DNA from: Demequina phytophila
Lineage (GTDB): Bacteria > Actinomycetota > Actinomycetes > Actinomycetales > Demequinaceae
DNA: 64,000 nt
NCBI RefSeq assembly: GCF_000971135.1
Contig: NZ_BBLW01000005.1
Coordinates: forward strand, 1 to 64,000
Direction of reading: 5' to 3'
A model generated the notes under the pieces. The model ran no database searches. It was not told where the DNA came from and saw nothing but the letters and a program-made list of their open reading frames with translations. Below, in pieces: positions 10,522-22,856 of this stretch. Both the position numbers and the translations under genes were made by a program. Each line of letters begins with the position of its first letter. Position 1 is the stretch's first letter.

Positions 10522-11652
10522 ATGACCGCCGCCACGACCGCCATCTCCGGCCCCGCGCGGGTCGACTCGTCGCCGCTCGCGCTCGCGCGGCGCCTCCAGC
10601 CCGGCGACGTGGCGATCGTGGACGCTCTCGACCTCGACAAGCGCGCCGCAGCGGCGCTGGCGGCCCGCCGCCCCGCCGCGGTGGTGAACGCGCAGGCGTG
10701 CATCTCGGGACGCCTCCCGACCACCGGCGCGCTGGTGCTGCTCGAGGCCGGGATCCCGGTGGTCGAGTCCGCCGGCCAGGACGTGCTCGCGTTCCGCGAC
10801 GGCGCGCAGGTGACGGTGGAGGGCGACTCCGTCGCCTCCGCCGGCCGCATCGCCGACGCCGGCAGCCGGCTCACCCTCGAGGACGTCGAGCAGCGCATCC
10901 GCGTCGCCGACCAGGACCTCCACGTCCATGTCGCCTCCTTCACCGCGACGGCGCTGGACCTGCTCCACCGCGACGCGGACCTGTTCCTCGATGGCATCGG
11001 GCTGCCCGAGCTCCGCCTCCCCGTCGACGGCCGCCCCGTCGTGGTGGTGACGTCCCGCTTCGCCGGCGGCGACGAGGTCCTCGCCCGCTTCGCGCGCGAG
11101 CGCCGCCCCGTCGTCATCGGCGTGGGCGACGGCGCGGATGCCGCACGCGCCGCTGGTCTCAACCCGCGCATCGTCCTGGGCGATATCGACTCCGTCGGCG
11201 AGGACGTGCTCCGGCGCGCGTCCCAGGTGATCGTCCACGACCCGGCCGGACGCGACGCGGGTCTCGCACGCGCGCAGGCGATCGGCCTCAGCCACGACGA
11301 CTGCGATGCGAGCCTCGCCAGCGAGGACGTCGCGCTGCTCGCGGCGCACGCCGCCGGCGCGTCCGTGGTGATCGTCGCCGGCGGACGCGACGGCCTCCTC
11401 GACTACGTGGAGGACCGCTCGACCGCGGGTGCCGGCGCGCTCCTGTCGCGACTGGTCGCCAGCGGCGCGGTGGTCGACGCCGCCGTGCTGCCCGCGCTCT
11501 ACCGGCACCGGTACAGCGCCTGGACCGCGTGGGGCGCGCTCGGCCTGGCGGCCGCGGCGCTGCTGCTCGCGGCCTGGGGCACGCCCGAGGGGCACGATGC
11601 GCTGGCCGGCGCCTGGACATGGCTCGCCGAGACGGTGGGGGGCGGGGCATGA
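10522..11652 (+). CDS. steA: SteA, septation/cytokinetic-ring protein
   Basis: A 376-residue protein with a thiamine-pyrophosphokinase-like core (VLGDIDSVGED near 218-228) and one C-terminal membrane helix (about 326-352) followed by a short tail. This matches actinobacterial SteA (Rv1697), which with SteB affects cell separation in corynebacteria. The ATG at 10522 is 5 nt after the recN stop, and the end overlaps the next gene by 4 nt (ATGA), as expected for the steA-steB pair. No thiamine role is implied: the kinase active site is not conserved as far as I can judge. Confidence 0.88.
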   Translation: MTAATTAISGPARVDSSPLALARRLQPGDVAIVDALDLDKRAAAALAARRPAAVVNAQACISGRLPTTGALVLLEAGIPVVESAGQDVLAFRDGAQVTVEGDSVASAGRIADAGSRLTLEDVEQRIRVADQDLHVHVASFTATALDLLHRDADLFLDGIGLPELRLPVDGRPVVVVTSRFAGGDEVLARFARERRPVVIGVGDGADAARAAGLNPRIVLGDIDSVGEDVLRRASQVIVHDPAGRDAGLARAQAIGLSHDDCDASLASEDVALLAAHAAGASVVIVAGGRDGLLDYVEDRSTAGAGALLSRLVASGAVVDAAVLPALYRHRYSAWTAWGALGLAAAALLLAAWGTPEGHDALAGAWTWLAETVGGGA

Positions 11653-12527
11653 GCGACGGCCGCACCCGCCTCGTCTCGGCCGCCGCCGGCGTGGCGGTGC
11701 TCGCGATCGGCGTGGTGCTCGGGTCGGGCCCGCTGCGCGCGGCGCTGCTGGGGGACACGGGGGAGCGGATCGATCAGCTCGAGGCCGAGGTCGCGACCGC
11801 GCAGGAGGCCGCGGAGGACGCGGAGACGCGCGCCGCCACCGCGAGCGACTACGTCGACACTACGGCGCCCACCCTGCTCATCGGGCTGCTTCCCGAGACC
11901 CAGGTGGTGGTGGTCGCCGCGCCCGGCGCACCGGCCGACGCTCTCGCCGCGGTCGAGGAGCGACTCCCTCTCGCCGGCGCCGTCACCGCAGGCTCCGTCG
12001 CGCTGGGGGACGCCTGGGACGAGGACGCGACGTCCGAGTTCCGCGGTGCGCTCGCCGAGCAGGTCGCGCCCTCCCTGGTCGGTGTGGAAACGTCGGAGAC
12101 GGCCGAGGTGCTCGCGCACGCGTTCGTCCAGGGCGCCACGGGTGCCGCCCCCACCGGAGCGGACCTCGCCGACATCGGCGCGGCGGGCACGGACCGCGGC
12201 GCGGTGCTGTGGGACCTGCTCGAGCAGTCCGAGCTCGCTGCGGGCAGGCCCGCGACCTCCGCCGACGCGATCATTCTCGTCGCGGGCCGAGGCGACGCGA
12301 CCGCCTCGCTCGTCGAGGCCTTCGCCGCCTACGACGCGCCCGTCACGGTGGTGGGCGCGCCCGCCGCCATCCAGGGAGAGACCAGGCGGGATGATGTGGC
12401 GACCGTCGCATCGTCCGACTGGACCCTGGGGTCCGTCACGGCCGTCGCCACCGTCTCCGAGACCCTCTCCGGGTCGCTCCCGCACTACCGCGACGGCGAC
12501 GTTCCGGCGGTTCTGGGCGTTTCCTGA
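11649..12527 (+). CDS. steB: SteB / MctB family membrane-anchored protein
   Basis: A 292-residue protein with an N-terminal membrane anchor (about residues 8-30), a charged coiled coil (38-62, heptads of E/A/L) and an extracytoplasmic alpha/beta domain. It corresponds to Rv1698, described in mycobacteria as the copper transport protein MctB and in corynebacteria as SteB, the partner of SteA. Operon coupling to steA (4-nt overlap) favours the cell-envelope role; no Cys or Met-rich copper motif is apparent. The frame extends far upstream as a shadow of recN/steA, so the ATG at 11649 was chosen. Confidence 0.85.
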   Translation: MSDGRTRLVSAAAGVAVLAIGVVLGSGPLRAALLGDTGERIDQLEAEVATAQEAAEDAETRAATASDYVDTTAPTLLIGLLPETQVVVVAAPGAPADALAAVEERLPLAGAVTAGSVALGDAWDEDATSEFRGALAEQVAPSLVGVETSETAEVLAHAFVQGATGAAPTGADLADIGAAGTDRGAVLWDLLEQSELAAGRPATSADAIILVAGRGDATASLVEAFAAYDAPVTVVGAPAAIQGETRRDDVATVASSDWTLGSVTAVATVSETLSGSLPHYRDGDVPAVLGVS

Positions 12528-12551
12528 GACGCACCCGGGACTCACGGCTGT

Positions 12552-12557
12552 TAGAGT
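12552..12557 (+). promoter_or_regulatory. Leaderless-type -10 for pyrG
   Basis: TAGAGT lies 8 nt before the GTG at 12566. This favours GTG 12566 over the in-frame TTG at 12557, which would overlap the hexamer. Confidence 0.5.
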
Positions 12558-12565
12558 TGAAGCCC

Positions 12566-14253
<1,688 letters not shown>

Positions 14254-14254
<1 letters not shown>

Positions 14255-14880
14255 TGATCGCGGACGTCCCCGGCGCGCGGCCGGTCGTCGAGACGCGCCT
14301 CGCCTTCGAGGGCAAGGTGTGGAACGTGCGATCGGACCGTGTCGACCTGGGGGAGTCCGGTCAGGTCCAGCGCGACTACATCCATCACACCGGCGCTGTC
14401 GGGGTGATGGCGCTCAACGAGGCGGGCGAGGTGTTCCTGGTCCGGCAGTACCGCCACGCGGTGCGCGCCGAGACGTGGGAGCCCCCCGCCGGCCTGCTCG
14501 ACCTGCGCGACGAGCCTCCCGTCGACGCCGCCGCGCGCGAGCTGTTCGAGGAGGCGGACCTGCGCGCCGCCCGCTGGGACACGCTCGTCGACTTCATGAC
14601 CTCGCCCGGCGGGTCCTCCGAGGGCATCCGCATGTTCCTCGCACGCGACCTCACCGCGGTGCCCGAGGCCGAGCGCTTCGAGCGTCACGAGGAGGAACGC
14701 GACATGGAGGGCCGCTGGGTTCCCTTGTCCGACATCCTCGCGTCGATCTGGGCGGGCACCGCGCAGAGCCCGTCGCTCGTGGTGGGTGCGCTGGCGCTCG
14801 ACGCGGCGCTTCGCTCGGACGGCGCGACGCTCCGGCCGGCCGACGCGCCGTGGCGCCGGCCTCCGTCGCTGCTGGACTGA
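14254..14880 (+). CDS. Nudix hydrolase, ADP-ribose pyrophosphatase type
   Basis: A 208-residue Nudix protein. The Nudix box lies around residues 80-105 (AGLLDLRDEPP then AARELFEEADL) and has the same spacing as I recall for Rv1700, the M. tuberculosis ADP-ribose pyrophosphatase; the usual Gly after the catalytic glutamates is Asp here. QYRHAVRAETWEPPAG upstream of the box is typical of ADPRases. The likely reaction is ADP-ribose to AMP plus ribose 5-phosphate. Start and pyrG stop overlap (TGATG). The xerD gene that follows in mycobacteria is absent; the next genes run in the opposite direction. Confidence 0.9.
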
Positions 14881-14899
14881 GGGGCGGCCGGAGCGGGCG

Positions 14900-16129
14900 T
14901 CAGCCCGCGACCTGCGGCGCGAACCCCGCACCGCGCAGCGCCTCGAGCACCTGCTCCTGGTGGTTCGGGCCGCGCGTCTCGACGCTCACCTGCAGCACCA
15001 CGTCGTTGAGCGTGAGGCCCAGGTCGTGGCGCGTGTGCAGCACCTCGATGACGTTCGCGCCCACGCGCGCGAGCAGCTCCGACACGCGGGCGAGCTGGCC
15101 CGGGCGGTCGGGGAGCGGGATGCGCAGCGTCATGTAGCGCCCCGAGGCGACCAGCCCGTGGGCGACGATGCGCTGGAGCAGCAGGGGATCGATGTTGCCG
15201 CCCGAGACCAGCGCCACGGTGGGCCCGGTCGCCTCGATGAGGCCCGCCTGGATGGCGGCCACCGGGGCGGCGCCGGCCGGCTCGACCACCAGCTTGGTGC
15301 GCTCGAGCAGCGTGAGCACGGCGCGAGCGAGGTGGTCCTCGTCCACGGTCACCACGTCGTCCACCAGCTCCTGCACCAGCGGGAACGTGTGCTCGCCGGG
15401 GCGGACCACGGCGATGCCGTCGGCGATGGTCCCGCCGCGCTCGATGGTGACGGGATGGCCCGCCGCGAGCGACGGGGGGAACGATGCGGTGGCGGAGGCC
15501 TGCACGCCGATCACACTCACGTCGCGCCCGGCTCGCGCCGCGGCCTCCTTGGCGGCCACGGCCACGCCGGCGATGAGCCCGCCACCGCCCACCGGCACGA
15601 TGATCGCCTCGGCGTCCGGCACCTCCGCGAGGATCTCGAGCCCGATGGTGCCCTGGCCCGCGATCACGTCGGGGTGGTCGAACGGGTGGATCATCACGGC
15701 GCCGGTGCGCGCGGCGTGCTCCGCGGCGAGCACCAGGCACTCCTCGACGGTCGCGCCGTCGGTGACCACGGTGGCGCCGTAGCCCTTGGTCGCGAGCAGC
15801 TTGGGCACCGGTGCGCCGAGCGGCATGAAGATGGTGGCGTCGACGCCCAGCTGCTGCGCCGCGAAGGCCACGCCCTGCGCATGGTTGCCGGCGGAGGCGG
15901 CGACCACGCCGCGGGCGCGCTCCTCGGCCGTCAGGCGCGACAGCCGGTAGGTCGCGCCCCGCAGCTTGAACGACCCGGTGCGCTGGAGGTTCTCCAGCTT
16001 CATGTACGTCGGCACGCCCATGAGCTCGCTGAGGTACGAGGCGTGGTCCACCGGCGTGCGCTGCGCCACGCCCGCGAGGACCCGCGCCGCGTCCTCGACG
16101 TGGCTCAGCGTGACCTCGCGCGCGGCCAT
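14900..16129 (-). CDS. ilvA: Threonine ammonia-lyase with C-terminal ACT domain
   Basis: A 409-residue PLP enzyme converting threonine to 2-oxobutanoate and ammonia, the first step toward isoleucine. The Schiff-base Lys is K55 in GSFKLRGAT, the phosphate-binding loop is VPVGGGGLIAG (about 185), and residues 325-409 form one ACT-like domain (RIPLPDRPGQLARVSELL). This is the short, single-ACT type of about 400 aa. The start is the ATG at 16129, overlapping the ctaA stop by one base; the frame is open further upstream only as a shadow of ctaA. No leader peptide or attenuator is seen, so it is probably transcribed with ctaA. Confidence 0.94.
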   Translation of the reverse strand: MAAREVTLSHVEDAARVLAGVAQRTPVDHASYLSELMGVPTYMKLENLQRTGSFKLRGATYRLSRLTAEERARGVVAASAGNHAQGVAFAAQQLGVDATIFMPLGAPVPKLLATKGYGATVVTDGATVEECLVLAAEHAARTGAVMIHPFDHPDVIAGQGTIGLEILAEVPDAEAIIVPVGGGGLIAGVAVAAKEAAARAGRDVSVIGVQASATASFPPSLAAGHPVTIERGGTIADGIAVVRPGEHTFPLVQELVDDVVTVDEDHLARAVLTLLERTKLVVEPAGAAPVAAIQAGLIEATGPTVALVSGGNIDPLLLQRIVAHGLVASGRYMTLRIPLPDRPGQLARVSELLARVGANVIEVLHTRHDLGLTLNDVVLQVSVETRGPNHQEQVLEALRGAGFAPQVAG

Positions 16130-17031
16130 CAGGCGGCCGTGTCGCGCGCGGTGAGGCGGAAGAAGGCGGAGTGTGCCGCGGTGAGCGCCGCCGCGCCGAG
16201 CAGGTGGAAGCCCACGATCAGCGCGGGCAGCCCGGTGAAGTACTGGACGTAGCCGATCGCGCCCTGCGCGAGCGTGACGCCCGCGAGCACCCAGAAGGAC
16301 AGGCGCGCCTCGTCGCGGTCGCCCGCGCTGCGGTCGCGGCGGATGCGCCAGCCGATCCACACCAGGAGCGCGCAGAACGCCCACACGGTCAGCGCGTGCG
16401 CCTTCGCGACGGACACCGGGTCCAAGGCGAGCCGCTCCGTGGCGTCCGCGTCTCCGGAGTGCGGGCCGGCGCCCGTGGTGAGCGCGCCCAGCACCAGCAG
16501 CACCACGAGGAGCCCCGCGGACACCCATCGCTCCACGGTGAGGGGGCCGCCCAGCCGCCCGCGAGCGCCGCGGTAGCGCAGCGCGAACCTCACGGAGTAC
16601 CAGACGAGCGCGAGGCTCAGCAGCATGTGCGGCGCGACCACCCGGGGGTCGAGCTCGACCAGCACCGTGATGCCGCCGATGACCGCCTGAGCGAGCACTC
16701 CGAGCGCCGGCACCAGGCCCCACCACCGGAGGTCGGGCCGGGTGCGCCACACGCCGATCGCCATCGCCACCGCGACCACCAGCAGGAGACCGGTGAGCGT
16801 GCGGTTGCCGAACTCGATGAACGGGTGGATCGACGTCGCGTCGTGGCGCGTGGGGGTGAACTGCCCGGGCTCGCACTGCGGCCACGTCGAGCAGCCCAGG
16901 CCGGAACCGGTGAGGCGCACCGCGCCGCCGGTGACGATGATGCCCGCCTGGGTGGCGATGTTGGCCAGGGTGAGGCCGCGCGTGACGCGGTATCCCAGGG
17001 AGGAACGGGTCAGTTCGGTGGTGCTCGACAC
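16129..17031 (-). CDS. ctaA: Heme A synthase (COX15/CtaA family)
   Basis: A 300-residue polytopic membrane protein with about eight helices that oxidises heme O to heme A for aa3-type cytochrome oxidase. The conserved heme-ligand histidines appear in HPFIEFGNR, APHMLLSL, AHALTVWAF and GFHLLGA. A Cys pair, CSTWPQC (47-53), lies in the first extracytoplasmic loop, as in CtaA proteins with a regulatory disulfide. The start is GTG 17031 because TACGAT lies 6 nt upstream on this strand; the frame stays open another 24 codons without a signal. It is divergent from sufR, the arrangement seen in Streptomyces and, I believe, mycobacteria (Rv1456c). Confidence 0.93.
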   Translation of the reverse strand: MSSTTELTRSSLGYRVTRGLTLANIATQAGIIVTGGAVRLTGSGLGCSTWPQCEPGQFTPTRHDATSIHPFIEFGNRTLTGLLLVVAVAMAIGVWRTRPDLRWWGLVPALGVLAQAVIGGITVLVELDPRVVAPHMLLSLALVWYSVRFALRYRGARGRLGGPLTVERWVSAGLLVVLLVLGALTTGAGPHSGDADATERLALDPVSVAKAHALTVWAFCALLVWIGWRIRRDRSAGDRDEARLSFWVLAGVTLAQGAIGYVQYFTGLPALIVGFHLLGAAALTAAHSAFFRLTARDTAA

Positions 17032-17216
17032 CCGACAATCGTAGGGCCGTCGCGGGCACAGAACGGCCCGCCGACGCGTTGTGGACAAGGGTGACCGCCG
17101 CATCGTCCCGAGGTAAGGGTCGCCTTGCTTGCGCGCTTCTTTTTAATGAACCAAAATGTTTTCAAATACCGCGTGGCCGTCGTCGACCGCGCGTCCCACG
17201 GACGAGAGGAGCAGGG
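17032..17216. promoter_or_regulatory. Divergent ctaA/sufR control region with AT-rich island
   Basis: This 185-bp gap separates ctaA and sufR. A minus-strand -10 (TACGAT, 17038-17043) serves ctaA. A strikingly AT-rich island at 17138-17168, including AAAATGTTTT (17153-17162), stands out in this GC-rich genome and is the natural place for the suf promoter and the SufR operator. I cannot assign an exact operator. One GCATCGTC motif copy lies at 17100. Confidence 0.55.
17100..17107. repeat. GCATCGTC motif copy in the ctaA/sufR gap
   Basis: The copy reads CCGCATCGTCCCG and lies 31 nt before the AT-rich island of the suf promoter region. Confidence 0.7.
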
Positions 17217-17867
17217 ATGACCGCCGACACCACGCGCGATCGGGTGCTCAGCCTCATCGCCACCGCCGGCCCCATCACCGCGGCCGCCCTCGCGTCCGAG
17301 CTCGGCGTGACGCCCGCGGGCGTGCGCCGCCACCTGTCCTCGCTGGAGGACTCCGGCTACATCGTCGACCACGAGCCCCCGGGCATCCACACCCGTGGAC
17401 GCGGCCGCCCCGCGCGGTCGTTCGTCGCGACCAACGCGGGCCAGCGCGCCCTCGCCACCGCGTACCAGTCCGTCGCCGTCGACGCGATGACGGCGCTGCG
17501 CGACTCCGGCGGGCTCGAGGCCTTCGTCGAGGCGAAGGCCAAGGAGCTCGAGGACGCGGTCGCGTCCGCCGTCGACCCGGCCGCCCCGATGGCGACCAAG
17601 GTCCAGGACCTCGCCGCGGCGCTCGGGGAGCGCGGCTTCGCCGCGTCCGTGCGTCCCGGCCCCGGCGGCATCACCGTCCAGCTGTGCCAGGGGCATTGCC
17701 CCGTCCAGTCCATCGCGGAGAAGACCCCCGAGTGGTGCGAGGCCGAGGCCCGCGCGTTCTCGAGGATCCTCGACGTGCACGTGCAGCGGCTGTCGACCCT
17801 CGCGGGCGGCGCGCATGTCTGCACCACCACGATCCCGCTCGCCACCCCCACCCGTAAGGAAGGATGA
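17217..17867 (+). CDS. sufR: SufR, Fe-S-sensing repressor of the suf operon
   Basis: A 216-residue regulator with an N-terminal winged HTH (residues 5-60, [20 protein letters not shown]) and four cysteines, C157, C161, C174 and C202, that fit the Fe-S cluster site of SufR. In cyanobacteria and mycobacteria the cluster-bound form represses sufBDCSU. The ATG at 17217 has GAGAGGAG 6 nt upstream; the frame is open 46 codons further up, through the AT-rich promoter island, which I reject as coding. The stop overlaps the first of two possible sufB start codons. First gene of the operon, so autoregulation is likely. Confidence 0.92.
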   Translation: MTADTTRDRVLSLIATAGPITAAALASELGVTPAGVRRHLSSLEDSGYIVDHEPPGIHTRGRGRPARSFVATNAGQRALATAYQSVAVDAMTALRDSGGLEAFVEAKAKELEDAVASAVDPAAPMATKVQDLAAALGERGFAASVRPGPGGITVQLCQGHCPVQSIAEKTPEWCEAEARAFSRILDVHVQRLSTLAGGAHVCTTTIPLATPTRKEG

Positions 17868-17869
17868 GC

Positions 17870-19297
17870 ATGAGTGCTCCGACCGAGCCCATGACGCAGG
17901 ACGAGGCCATCGCCTCGATCGGCAACTACCAGTTCGGATGGCACGACTCGGATGAGGCCGGCGCGCTTGCCAAGCGCGGCCTCAACGAGGACGTCGTCCG
18001 TCAGATCTCGGCGCTGAAGAACGAGCCCGAGTGGATGCTGGAGACGCGTCTCAAGGGCCTGAAGCTGTTCGGCAAGAAGCCGCTGCCGCACTGGGGCTCC
18101 GACCTCACCGGCATCGACTTCGACAACATCAAGTACTTCGTGCGGTCCACGGAGAAGCAGGCGACCTCCTGGGAGGAGCTGCCCGAGGACATCAAGAACA
18201 CGTACGACAAGCTCGGCATCCCGGAGGCGGAGAAGCAGCGCCTCGTCGCGGGCGTCGCCGCGCAGTACGAGTCCGAGGTGGTCTACCACCAGATCCGTGA
18301 GGACCTCGAGGCGCAGGGCGTCATCTTCGTGGACACGGACACGGGCCTGCGCGACTACCCGGAGCTGTTCGAGGAGTACTTCGGCACCGTCATCCCCACC
18401 GGCGACAACAAGTTCGCGGCGCTCAACACGGCCGTGTGGTCGGGTGGATCGTTCGTGTACGTCCCGCCGGGTGTCCACGTGGAGATCCCGCTCCAGGCCT
18501 ACTTCCGCATCAACACGGAGAACATGGGCCAGTTCGAGCGCACGCTGATCATCGCGGACGAGGGCTCGTACGTGCACTACGTCGAGGGCTGCACGGCTCC
18601 CGTGTACAGCTCCGACTCGCTGCACTCGGCCGTGGTCGAGATCATCGTGAAGAAGAACGCCCGCGTGCGCTACACGACCATCCAGAACTGGTCGAACAAC
18701 GTGTACAACCTGGTCACCAAGCGTGCCACCGCGGCCGAGGGCGCCACCATGGAGTGGGTCGACGGCAACATCGGCTCCAAGGTCACCATGAAGTACCCGG
18801 CGATCTTCATGCTCGGCGAGCACGCCCGCGGCGAGACCCTGTCGATCGCGTTCGCCGGCGAGGGCCAGCACCAGGACGCGGGCGCCAAGATGGTGCACGC
18901 CGCCCCCAACACCTCGTCCTCGATCATCTCGAAGTCCGTCGCCCGTGGCGGCGGCCGCACCTCGTACCGCGGCCTGGTCCAGGTCCTCGAGGGCGCGAAG
19001 AACTCGAAGTCGAACGTGCTGTGCGACGCGCTGCTCGTCGACCAGATCTCGCGGTCCGACACCTACCCGTACGTCGACGTCCGCGAGGACGACGTCCACA
19101 TGGGTCACGAGGCCTCGGTCTCGAAGGTGTCCGAGGACCAGCTGTTCTACCTCATGTCCCGAGGCCTCGAGGAGTCGGAGGCCATGGCCATGATCGTGCG
19201 CGGGTTCGTCGAGCCCATCGCGCGCGAGCTGCCCATGGAGTACGCCCTCGAGCTCAACCGCCTCATCGAGCTCCAGATGGAAGGATCCGTCGGTTGA
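17870..19297 (+). CDS. sufB: Fe-S cluster scaffold complex subunit SufB
   Basis: A 475-residue subunit of the SufBC2D scaffold on which Fe-S clusters are built. It shows the family's N-terminal NYQFGWHD, the [17 protein letters not shown] segment, EGCTAP and the C-terminal [10 protein letters not shown] with the sulfur-accepting Cys, then [13 protein letters not shown]. The ATG at 17870 is preferred because AAGGAAGG ends 6 nt before it; ATG 17864, two codons earlier, abuts that site directly and overlaps the sufR stop. It overlaps sufD by 4 nt. Confidence 0.95.
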   Translation: MSAPTEPMTQDEAIASIGNYQFGWHDSDEAGALAKRGLNEDVVRQISALKNEPEWMLETRLKGLKLFGKKPLPHWGSDLTGIDFDNIKYFVRSTEKQATSWEELPEDIKNTYDKLGIPEAEKQRLVAGVAAQYESEVVYHQIREDLEAQGVIFVDTDTGLRDYPELFEEYFGTVIPTGDNKFAALNTAVWSGGSFVYVPPGVHVEIPLQAYFRINTENMGQFERTLIIADEGSYVHYVEGCTAPVYSSDSLHSAVVEIIVKKNARVRYTTIQNWSNNVYNLVTKRATAAEGATMEWVDGNIGSKVTMKYPAIFMLGEHARGETLSIAFAGEGQHQDAGAKMVHAAPNTSSSIISKSVARGGGRTSYRGLVQVLEGAKNSKSNVLCDALLVDQISRSDTYPYVDVREDDVHMGHEASVSKVSEDQLFYLMSRGLEESEAMAMIVRGFVEPIARELPMEYALELNRLIELQMEGSVG

Positions 19298-20481
19298 CCG
19301 TCACCGATCACACCCAGGCCACCGCCGACGCCGCGCACTCGCACGGCATCGTCCCCGACAAGTCCCGCGCGGACCGCGTCGTCTCCTTCGACGCCGACGT
19401 GTTCCCCGTGCCCACGGGGCGTGAGGAGAACTGGCGCTTCTCGCCGGTGCGCGACCTCCGGTCGATCTTCGCGGACGAGCCGGCAGACGGCCACCTCGAG
19501 TGGACCACGTCGGAGCTTCCGGCGGGCGTCGCCCTGACCGAGGTTCCCGCGGACGATGCGCGGGCCCGCACCGTGCGCGAGCCCGGCGACCGCGCGTCGG
19601 CCCTGGCCGTCAAGCACTCCGGCGGCGCGATGGCGCTGACGATCGCGGCGAACACCGTGGTCGAGGAGCCCATCACCATCGACCTGCGCGGCACGGGCGG
19701 CGACGTCCGCGGCCACCTGCTCGTCGAGATCGGCCAGAGCGCCGAGGCGACCGTGGTGATCACCCGCACGGGCACCGCGCGCTACTCCGAGCTCGTGTCG
19801 GTCGACCTGCGCGACAACGCCGGCCTCAACCTGGTGCTCCTGCAGCAGTGGGACGAGGACGCGATCCACGCCGGCGAGGTGGTCGCCCGCCTGGGCCGCG
19901 ACTCGCGCCTGCGCGGCACGGTCGTCACGCTCGGCGGCAAGGTGGTCCGCCTCAACACCTCGGCCGCGTTCGCGGGCGAGGGCGCGTCCGTGGACCTGTT
20001 CGGGCTGTACTTCGCGGACTCGGGTCAGCACCAGGAGCACCAGCTCTTCGTCGATCACGCCGTCCCCAAGTGCACGTCGCGCGTCACCTACAAGGGCGCG
20101 CTCGCCGGCAAGACGGCCCACTCCGTGTGGATCGGTGACGTCCTCATCCGCGCCGCGGCCGAGGGCACCGACACGTACGAGCTCAATCGCAACCTGGTCC
20201 TCACGGACGGCGCGCGCGCGGACTCGGTCCCCAACCTGGAGATCGAGACCGGCGAGATCGAGGGCGCGGGCCACGCGTCCGCGACCGGCCGCTTCGACGA
20301 GGAGCAGATGTTCTACCTGCGCTCGCGCGGCATCTCCGAGGACCAGGCCCGCAAGCTCGTGGTCCGCGGCTTCTTCGCGGACCTCATCCACGAGATCGGC
20401 GTGCCGGCGGTCGAGGAGTCGCTCCTCAAGCAGATCGACCTCGAGATCGCGCACGTGGAGGAGGAGCTCGAGCATGAGTGA
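19294..20481 (+). CDS. sufD: Fe-S cluster scaffold complex subunit SufD
   Basis: A 395-residue paralogue of SufB and its partner in the SufBC2D complex. The beta-helix core and the C-terminal signature [20 protein letters not shown] followed by [13 protein letters not shown] are clear, as is the [10 protein letters not shown] segment. The most upstream start compatible with the ribosome site is TTG 19294, which overlaps the sufB stop (TTGA) and has GGAAGGA 8 nt upstream; no ATG or GTG gives a full N-terminus. Translation is therefore probably coupled to sufB. Confidence 0.93.
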   Translation: MTVTDHTQATADAAHSHGIVPDKSRADRVVSFDADVFPVPTGREENWRFSPVRDLRSIFADEPADGHLEWTTSELPAGVALTEVPADDARARTVREPGDRASALAVKHSGGAMALTIAANTVVEEPITIDLRGTGGDVRGHLLVEIGQSAEATVVITRTGTARYSELVSVDLRDNAGLNLVLLQQWDEDAIHAGEVVARLGRDSRLRGTVVTLGGKVVRLNTSAAFAGEGASVDLFGLYFADSGQHQEHQLFVDHAVPKCTSRVTYKGALAGKTAHSVWIGDVLIRAAAEGTDTYELNRNLVLTDGARADSVPNLEIETGEIEGAGHASATGRFDEEQMFYLRSRGISEDQARKLVVRGFFADLIHEIGVPAVEESLLKQIDLEIAHVEEELEHE

Positions 20482-20826
20482 GCAGCTCGCCTGCCTGGTG
20501 AGCGACCTGCAGCCCGGCTCCGCGATGCTCGCCGAGCTCACGGTTGCCGATGGCTCCGACATCCCGGTCGCCATCGTGCGCTCGGATGACGGCGACTTCT
20601 ACGCGATCGACGACCTCTGCACCCACGGCGAGGTGTCGCTGTCCGAGGGCGACGTCGACGGCTGCCACGTCGAGTGCTGGGCCCATGGCTCCCGCTTCGA
20701 CGTCCGCACCGGCGAGCCCGACGAGCTGCCCGCCATCACCCCCGTGAAGACCTACCCGACCCGAGTCGACGGCGAGCGCGTGCTCGTGGACGTCGACACC
20801 CCCAAGAATTCCGTCAAGGAGAACGC

Positions 20827-20830
<4 letters not shown>
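20474..20830 (+). CDS. Rieske-type [2Fe-2S] ferredoxin in the suf operon
   Basis: A 118-residue single-domain Rieske protein with C49-x-H51 (CTHGEVSL) and C68-x2-H71 (CWAHGSRFD), the two-Cys two-His ligand set of a [2Fe-2S] cluster; the flanking sequence is of the NirD / dioxygenase-ferredoxin type. No signal peptide, so cytosolic. It sits between sufD and sufC with 8-nt and 4-nt overlaps, a placement common in actinobacteria. Database names such as 'dioxygenase ferredoxin subunit' are by homology only. The context points to electron supply for cluster assembly, which is inference. Confidence 0.92.
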
Positions 20831-21582
<752 letters not shown>

Positions 21583-21584
21583 GC

Positions 21585-22856
21585 ATGTTCCCCGACCTCC
21601 GCGGCGACTTCCCGATCCTCACCCGCACGGTGAGGAACGGGAGGCCGCTCGTGTACCTCGACTCCGGTGCGACCTCGCAGCGGCCGCTCGCGGTCCTCGA
21701 GGCCGAGTCCGCCTTCGTCCGTGAGCACAACGGTGCCGTCGCCCGCGGCGCGCACCTGCTCGCGGAGGAGGCCACCGAGGCCTTCGAGACGGCGCGCGCG
21801 GACGTCGCGCGCCTCGTCGGCGCGCCCGCCGAGGAGATCGTGTGGACGTCGGGGGCCACCGCGGCGCTTAACCTCGTCGCCAACGGGATGCTGCAGGCGT
21901 CCCTGGGTGCCGGCGGCGCGGCGGCGGAGAGGTTCCGCGTGGGACCCGGCGACCGCATCGTCGTCACCGAGCTCGAGCACCACGCCAACCTCATCCCGTG
22001 GCAGCAGCTCGCCGCCCGCACGGGCGCCGAGCTCGCCTGGATCCCGGTGGACGATGCCGGGGTGCTGGTCCTCGATGACCTCGCCTCGGTCATCACGCCG
22101 GCCACCAAGGTGGTGGCGTTCAGCCACGCCAGCAACGTCACCGGCGTGGTGACGGACGTCGCGCCGATCGTGGCGCGCGCACGCGAGGTGGGCGCGCTCA
22201 CCGTGCTCGACGGCTGCCAGTCGGTGCCGCACATCCCGGTGGACGTAGCGGCGCTCGGCGTCGACTTCATGGCGTTCTCCGGGCACAAGATGCTGGGCCC
22301 CACCGGGGTGGGCGCGCTGTGGGGTCGCAAGGCGCTGCTCGACGCGCTGCCGCCGTCGATGTTCGGCGGGGGAGCGATCGCCGTGGTCACCATGGAGACC
22401 ACCACGTGGCTCGAGGCGCCCACGCGCTTCGAGCCGGGCACCCAGCCGGTCGCGCAGGCGGTCGGCATGGGAGCGGCGGCGCGGTACCTCATGGACCTCG
22501 GCATGGAGAACGTCGCCCGTCACGAGGCGCGCCTGGCGCAGATCCTGCGCGAGGGGGCGTCGAGCGTGCCGGGTGTGCGGCTCATCGGGCCGGTCGGGGA
22601 CCCCGACCGCTTCGACGTGCTCGGCCTCGCGGCCGTCGCCGTCGAGGGCGTCCATGCGCACGACGTCGGGCAGGTGCTCGACGACCGCGGCATCACGGCA
22701 CGCGTGGGTCACCACTGCGCGCAGCCGCTGCACCGTCGCCTGGGGCTCACGGGTTCGACCCGCGCCTCGGCGCACGTCTACACCACCGAGGACGACGCCC
22801 GCGCCTTCGTCGAGGCGCTGGCAGGCGTCCGCGAGTTCTTCGGAGCAACCCTATGA
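21585..22856 (+). CDS. sufS: Cysteine desulfurase SufS
   Basis: A 423-residue PLP enzyme that takes sulfur from L-cysteine as a protein persulfide. The PLP Lys lies in AFSGHKMLGPTG (about 234), preceded by LDGCQSVPH. The catalytic Cys is in RVGHHCAQPLHRR (about 377), the loop of type II (SufS) desulfurases that hand sulfur to SufU. The end overlaps sufU by 4 nt. Class II desulfurase features and operon position agree. Confidence 0.96.
   Translation: MFPDLRGDFPILTRTVRNGRPLVYLDSGATSQRPLAVLEAESAFVREHNGAVARGAHLLAEEATEAFETARADVARLVGAPAEEIVWTSGATAALNLVANGMLQASLGAGGAAAERFRVGPGDRIVVTELEHHANLIPWQQLAARTGAELAWIPVDDAGVLVLDDLASVITPATKVVAFSHASNVTGVVTDVAPIVARAREVGALTVLDGCQSVPHIPVDVAALGVDFMAFSGHKMLGPTGVGALWGRKALLDALPPSMFGGGAIAVVTMETTTWLEAPTRFEPGTQPVAQAVGMGAAARYLMDLGMENVARHEARLAQILREGASSVPGVRLIGPVGDPDRFDVLGLAAVAVEGVHAHDVGQVLDDRGITARVGHHCAQPLHRRLGLTGSTRASAHVYTTEDDARAFVEALAGVREFFGATL

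Noticed and set aside
12557-12559. TTG as the pyrG start.
   Set aside because: It overlaps the likely -10; GTG 12566 is spaced correctly from it.
17079-17216. The N-terminal extension of SufR opening at 17079.
   Set aside because: It runs through the AT-rich promoter island with codons unlike the rest, while ATG 17217 has a good ribosome site.
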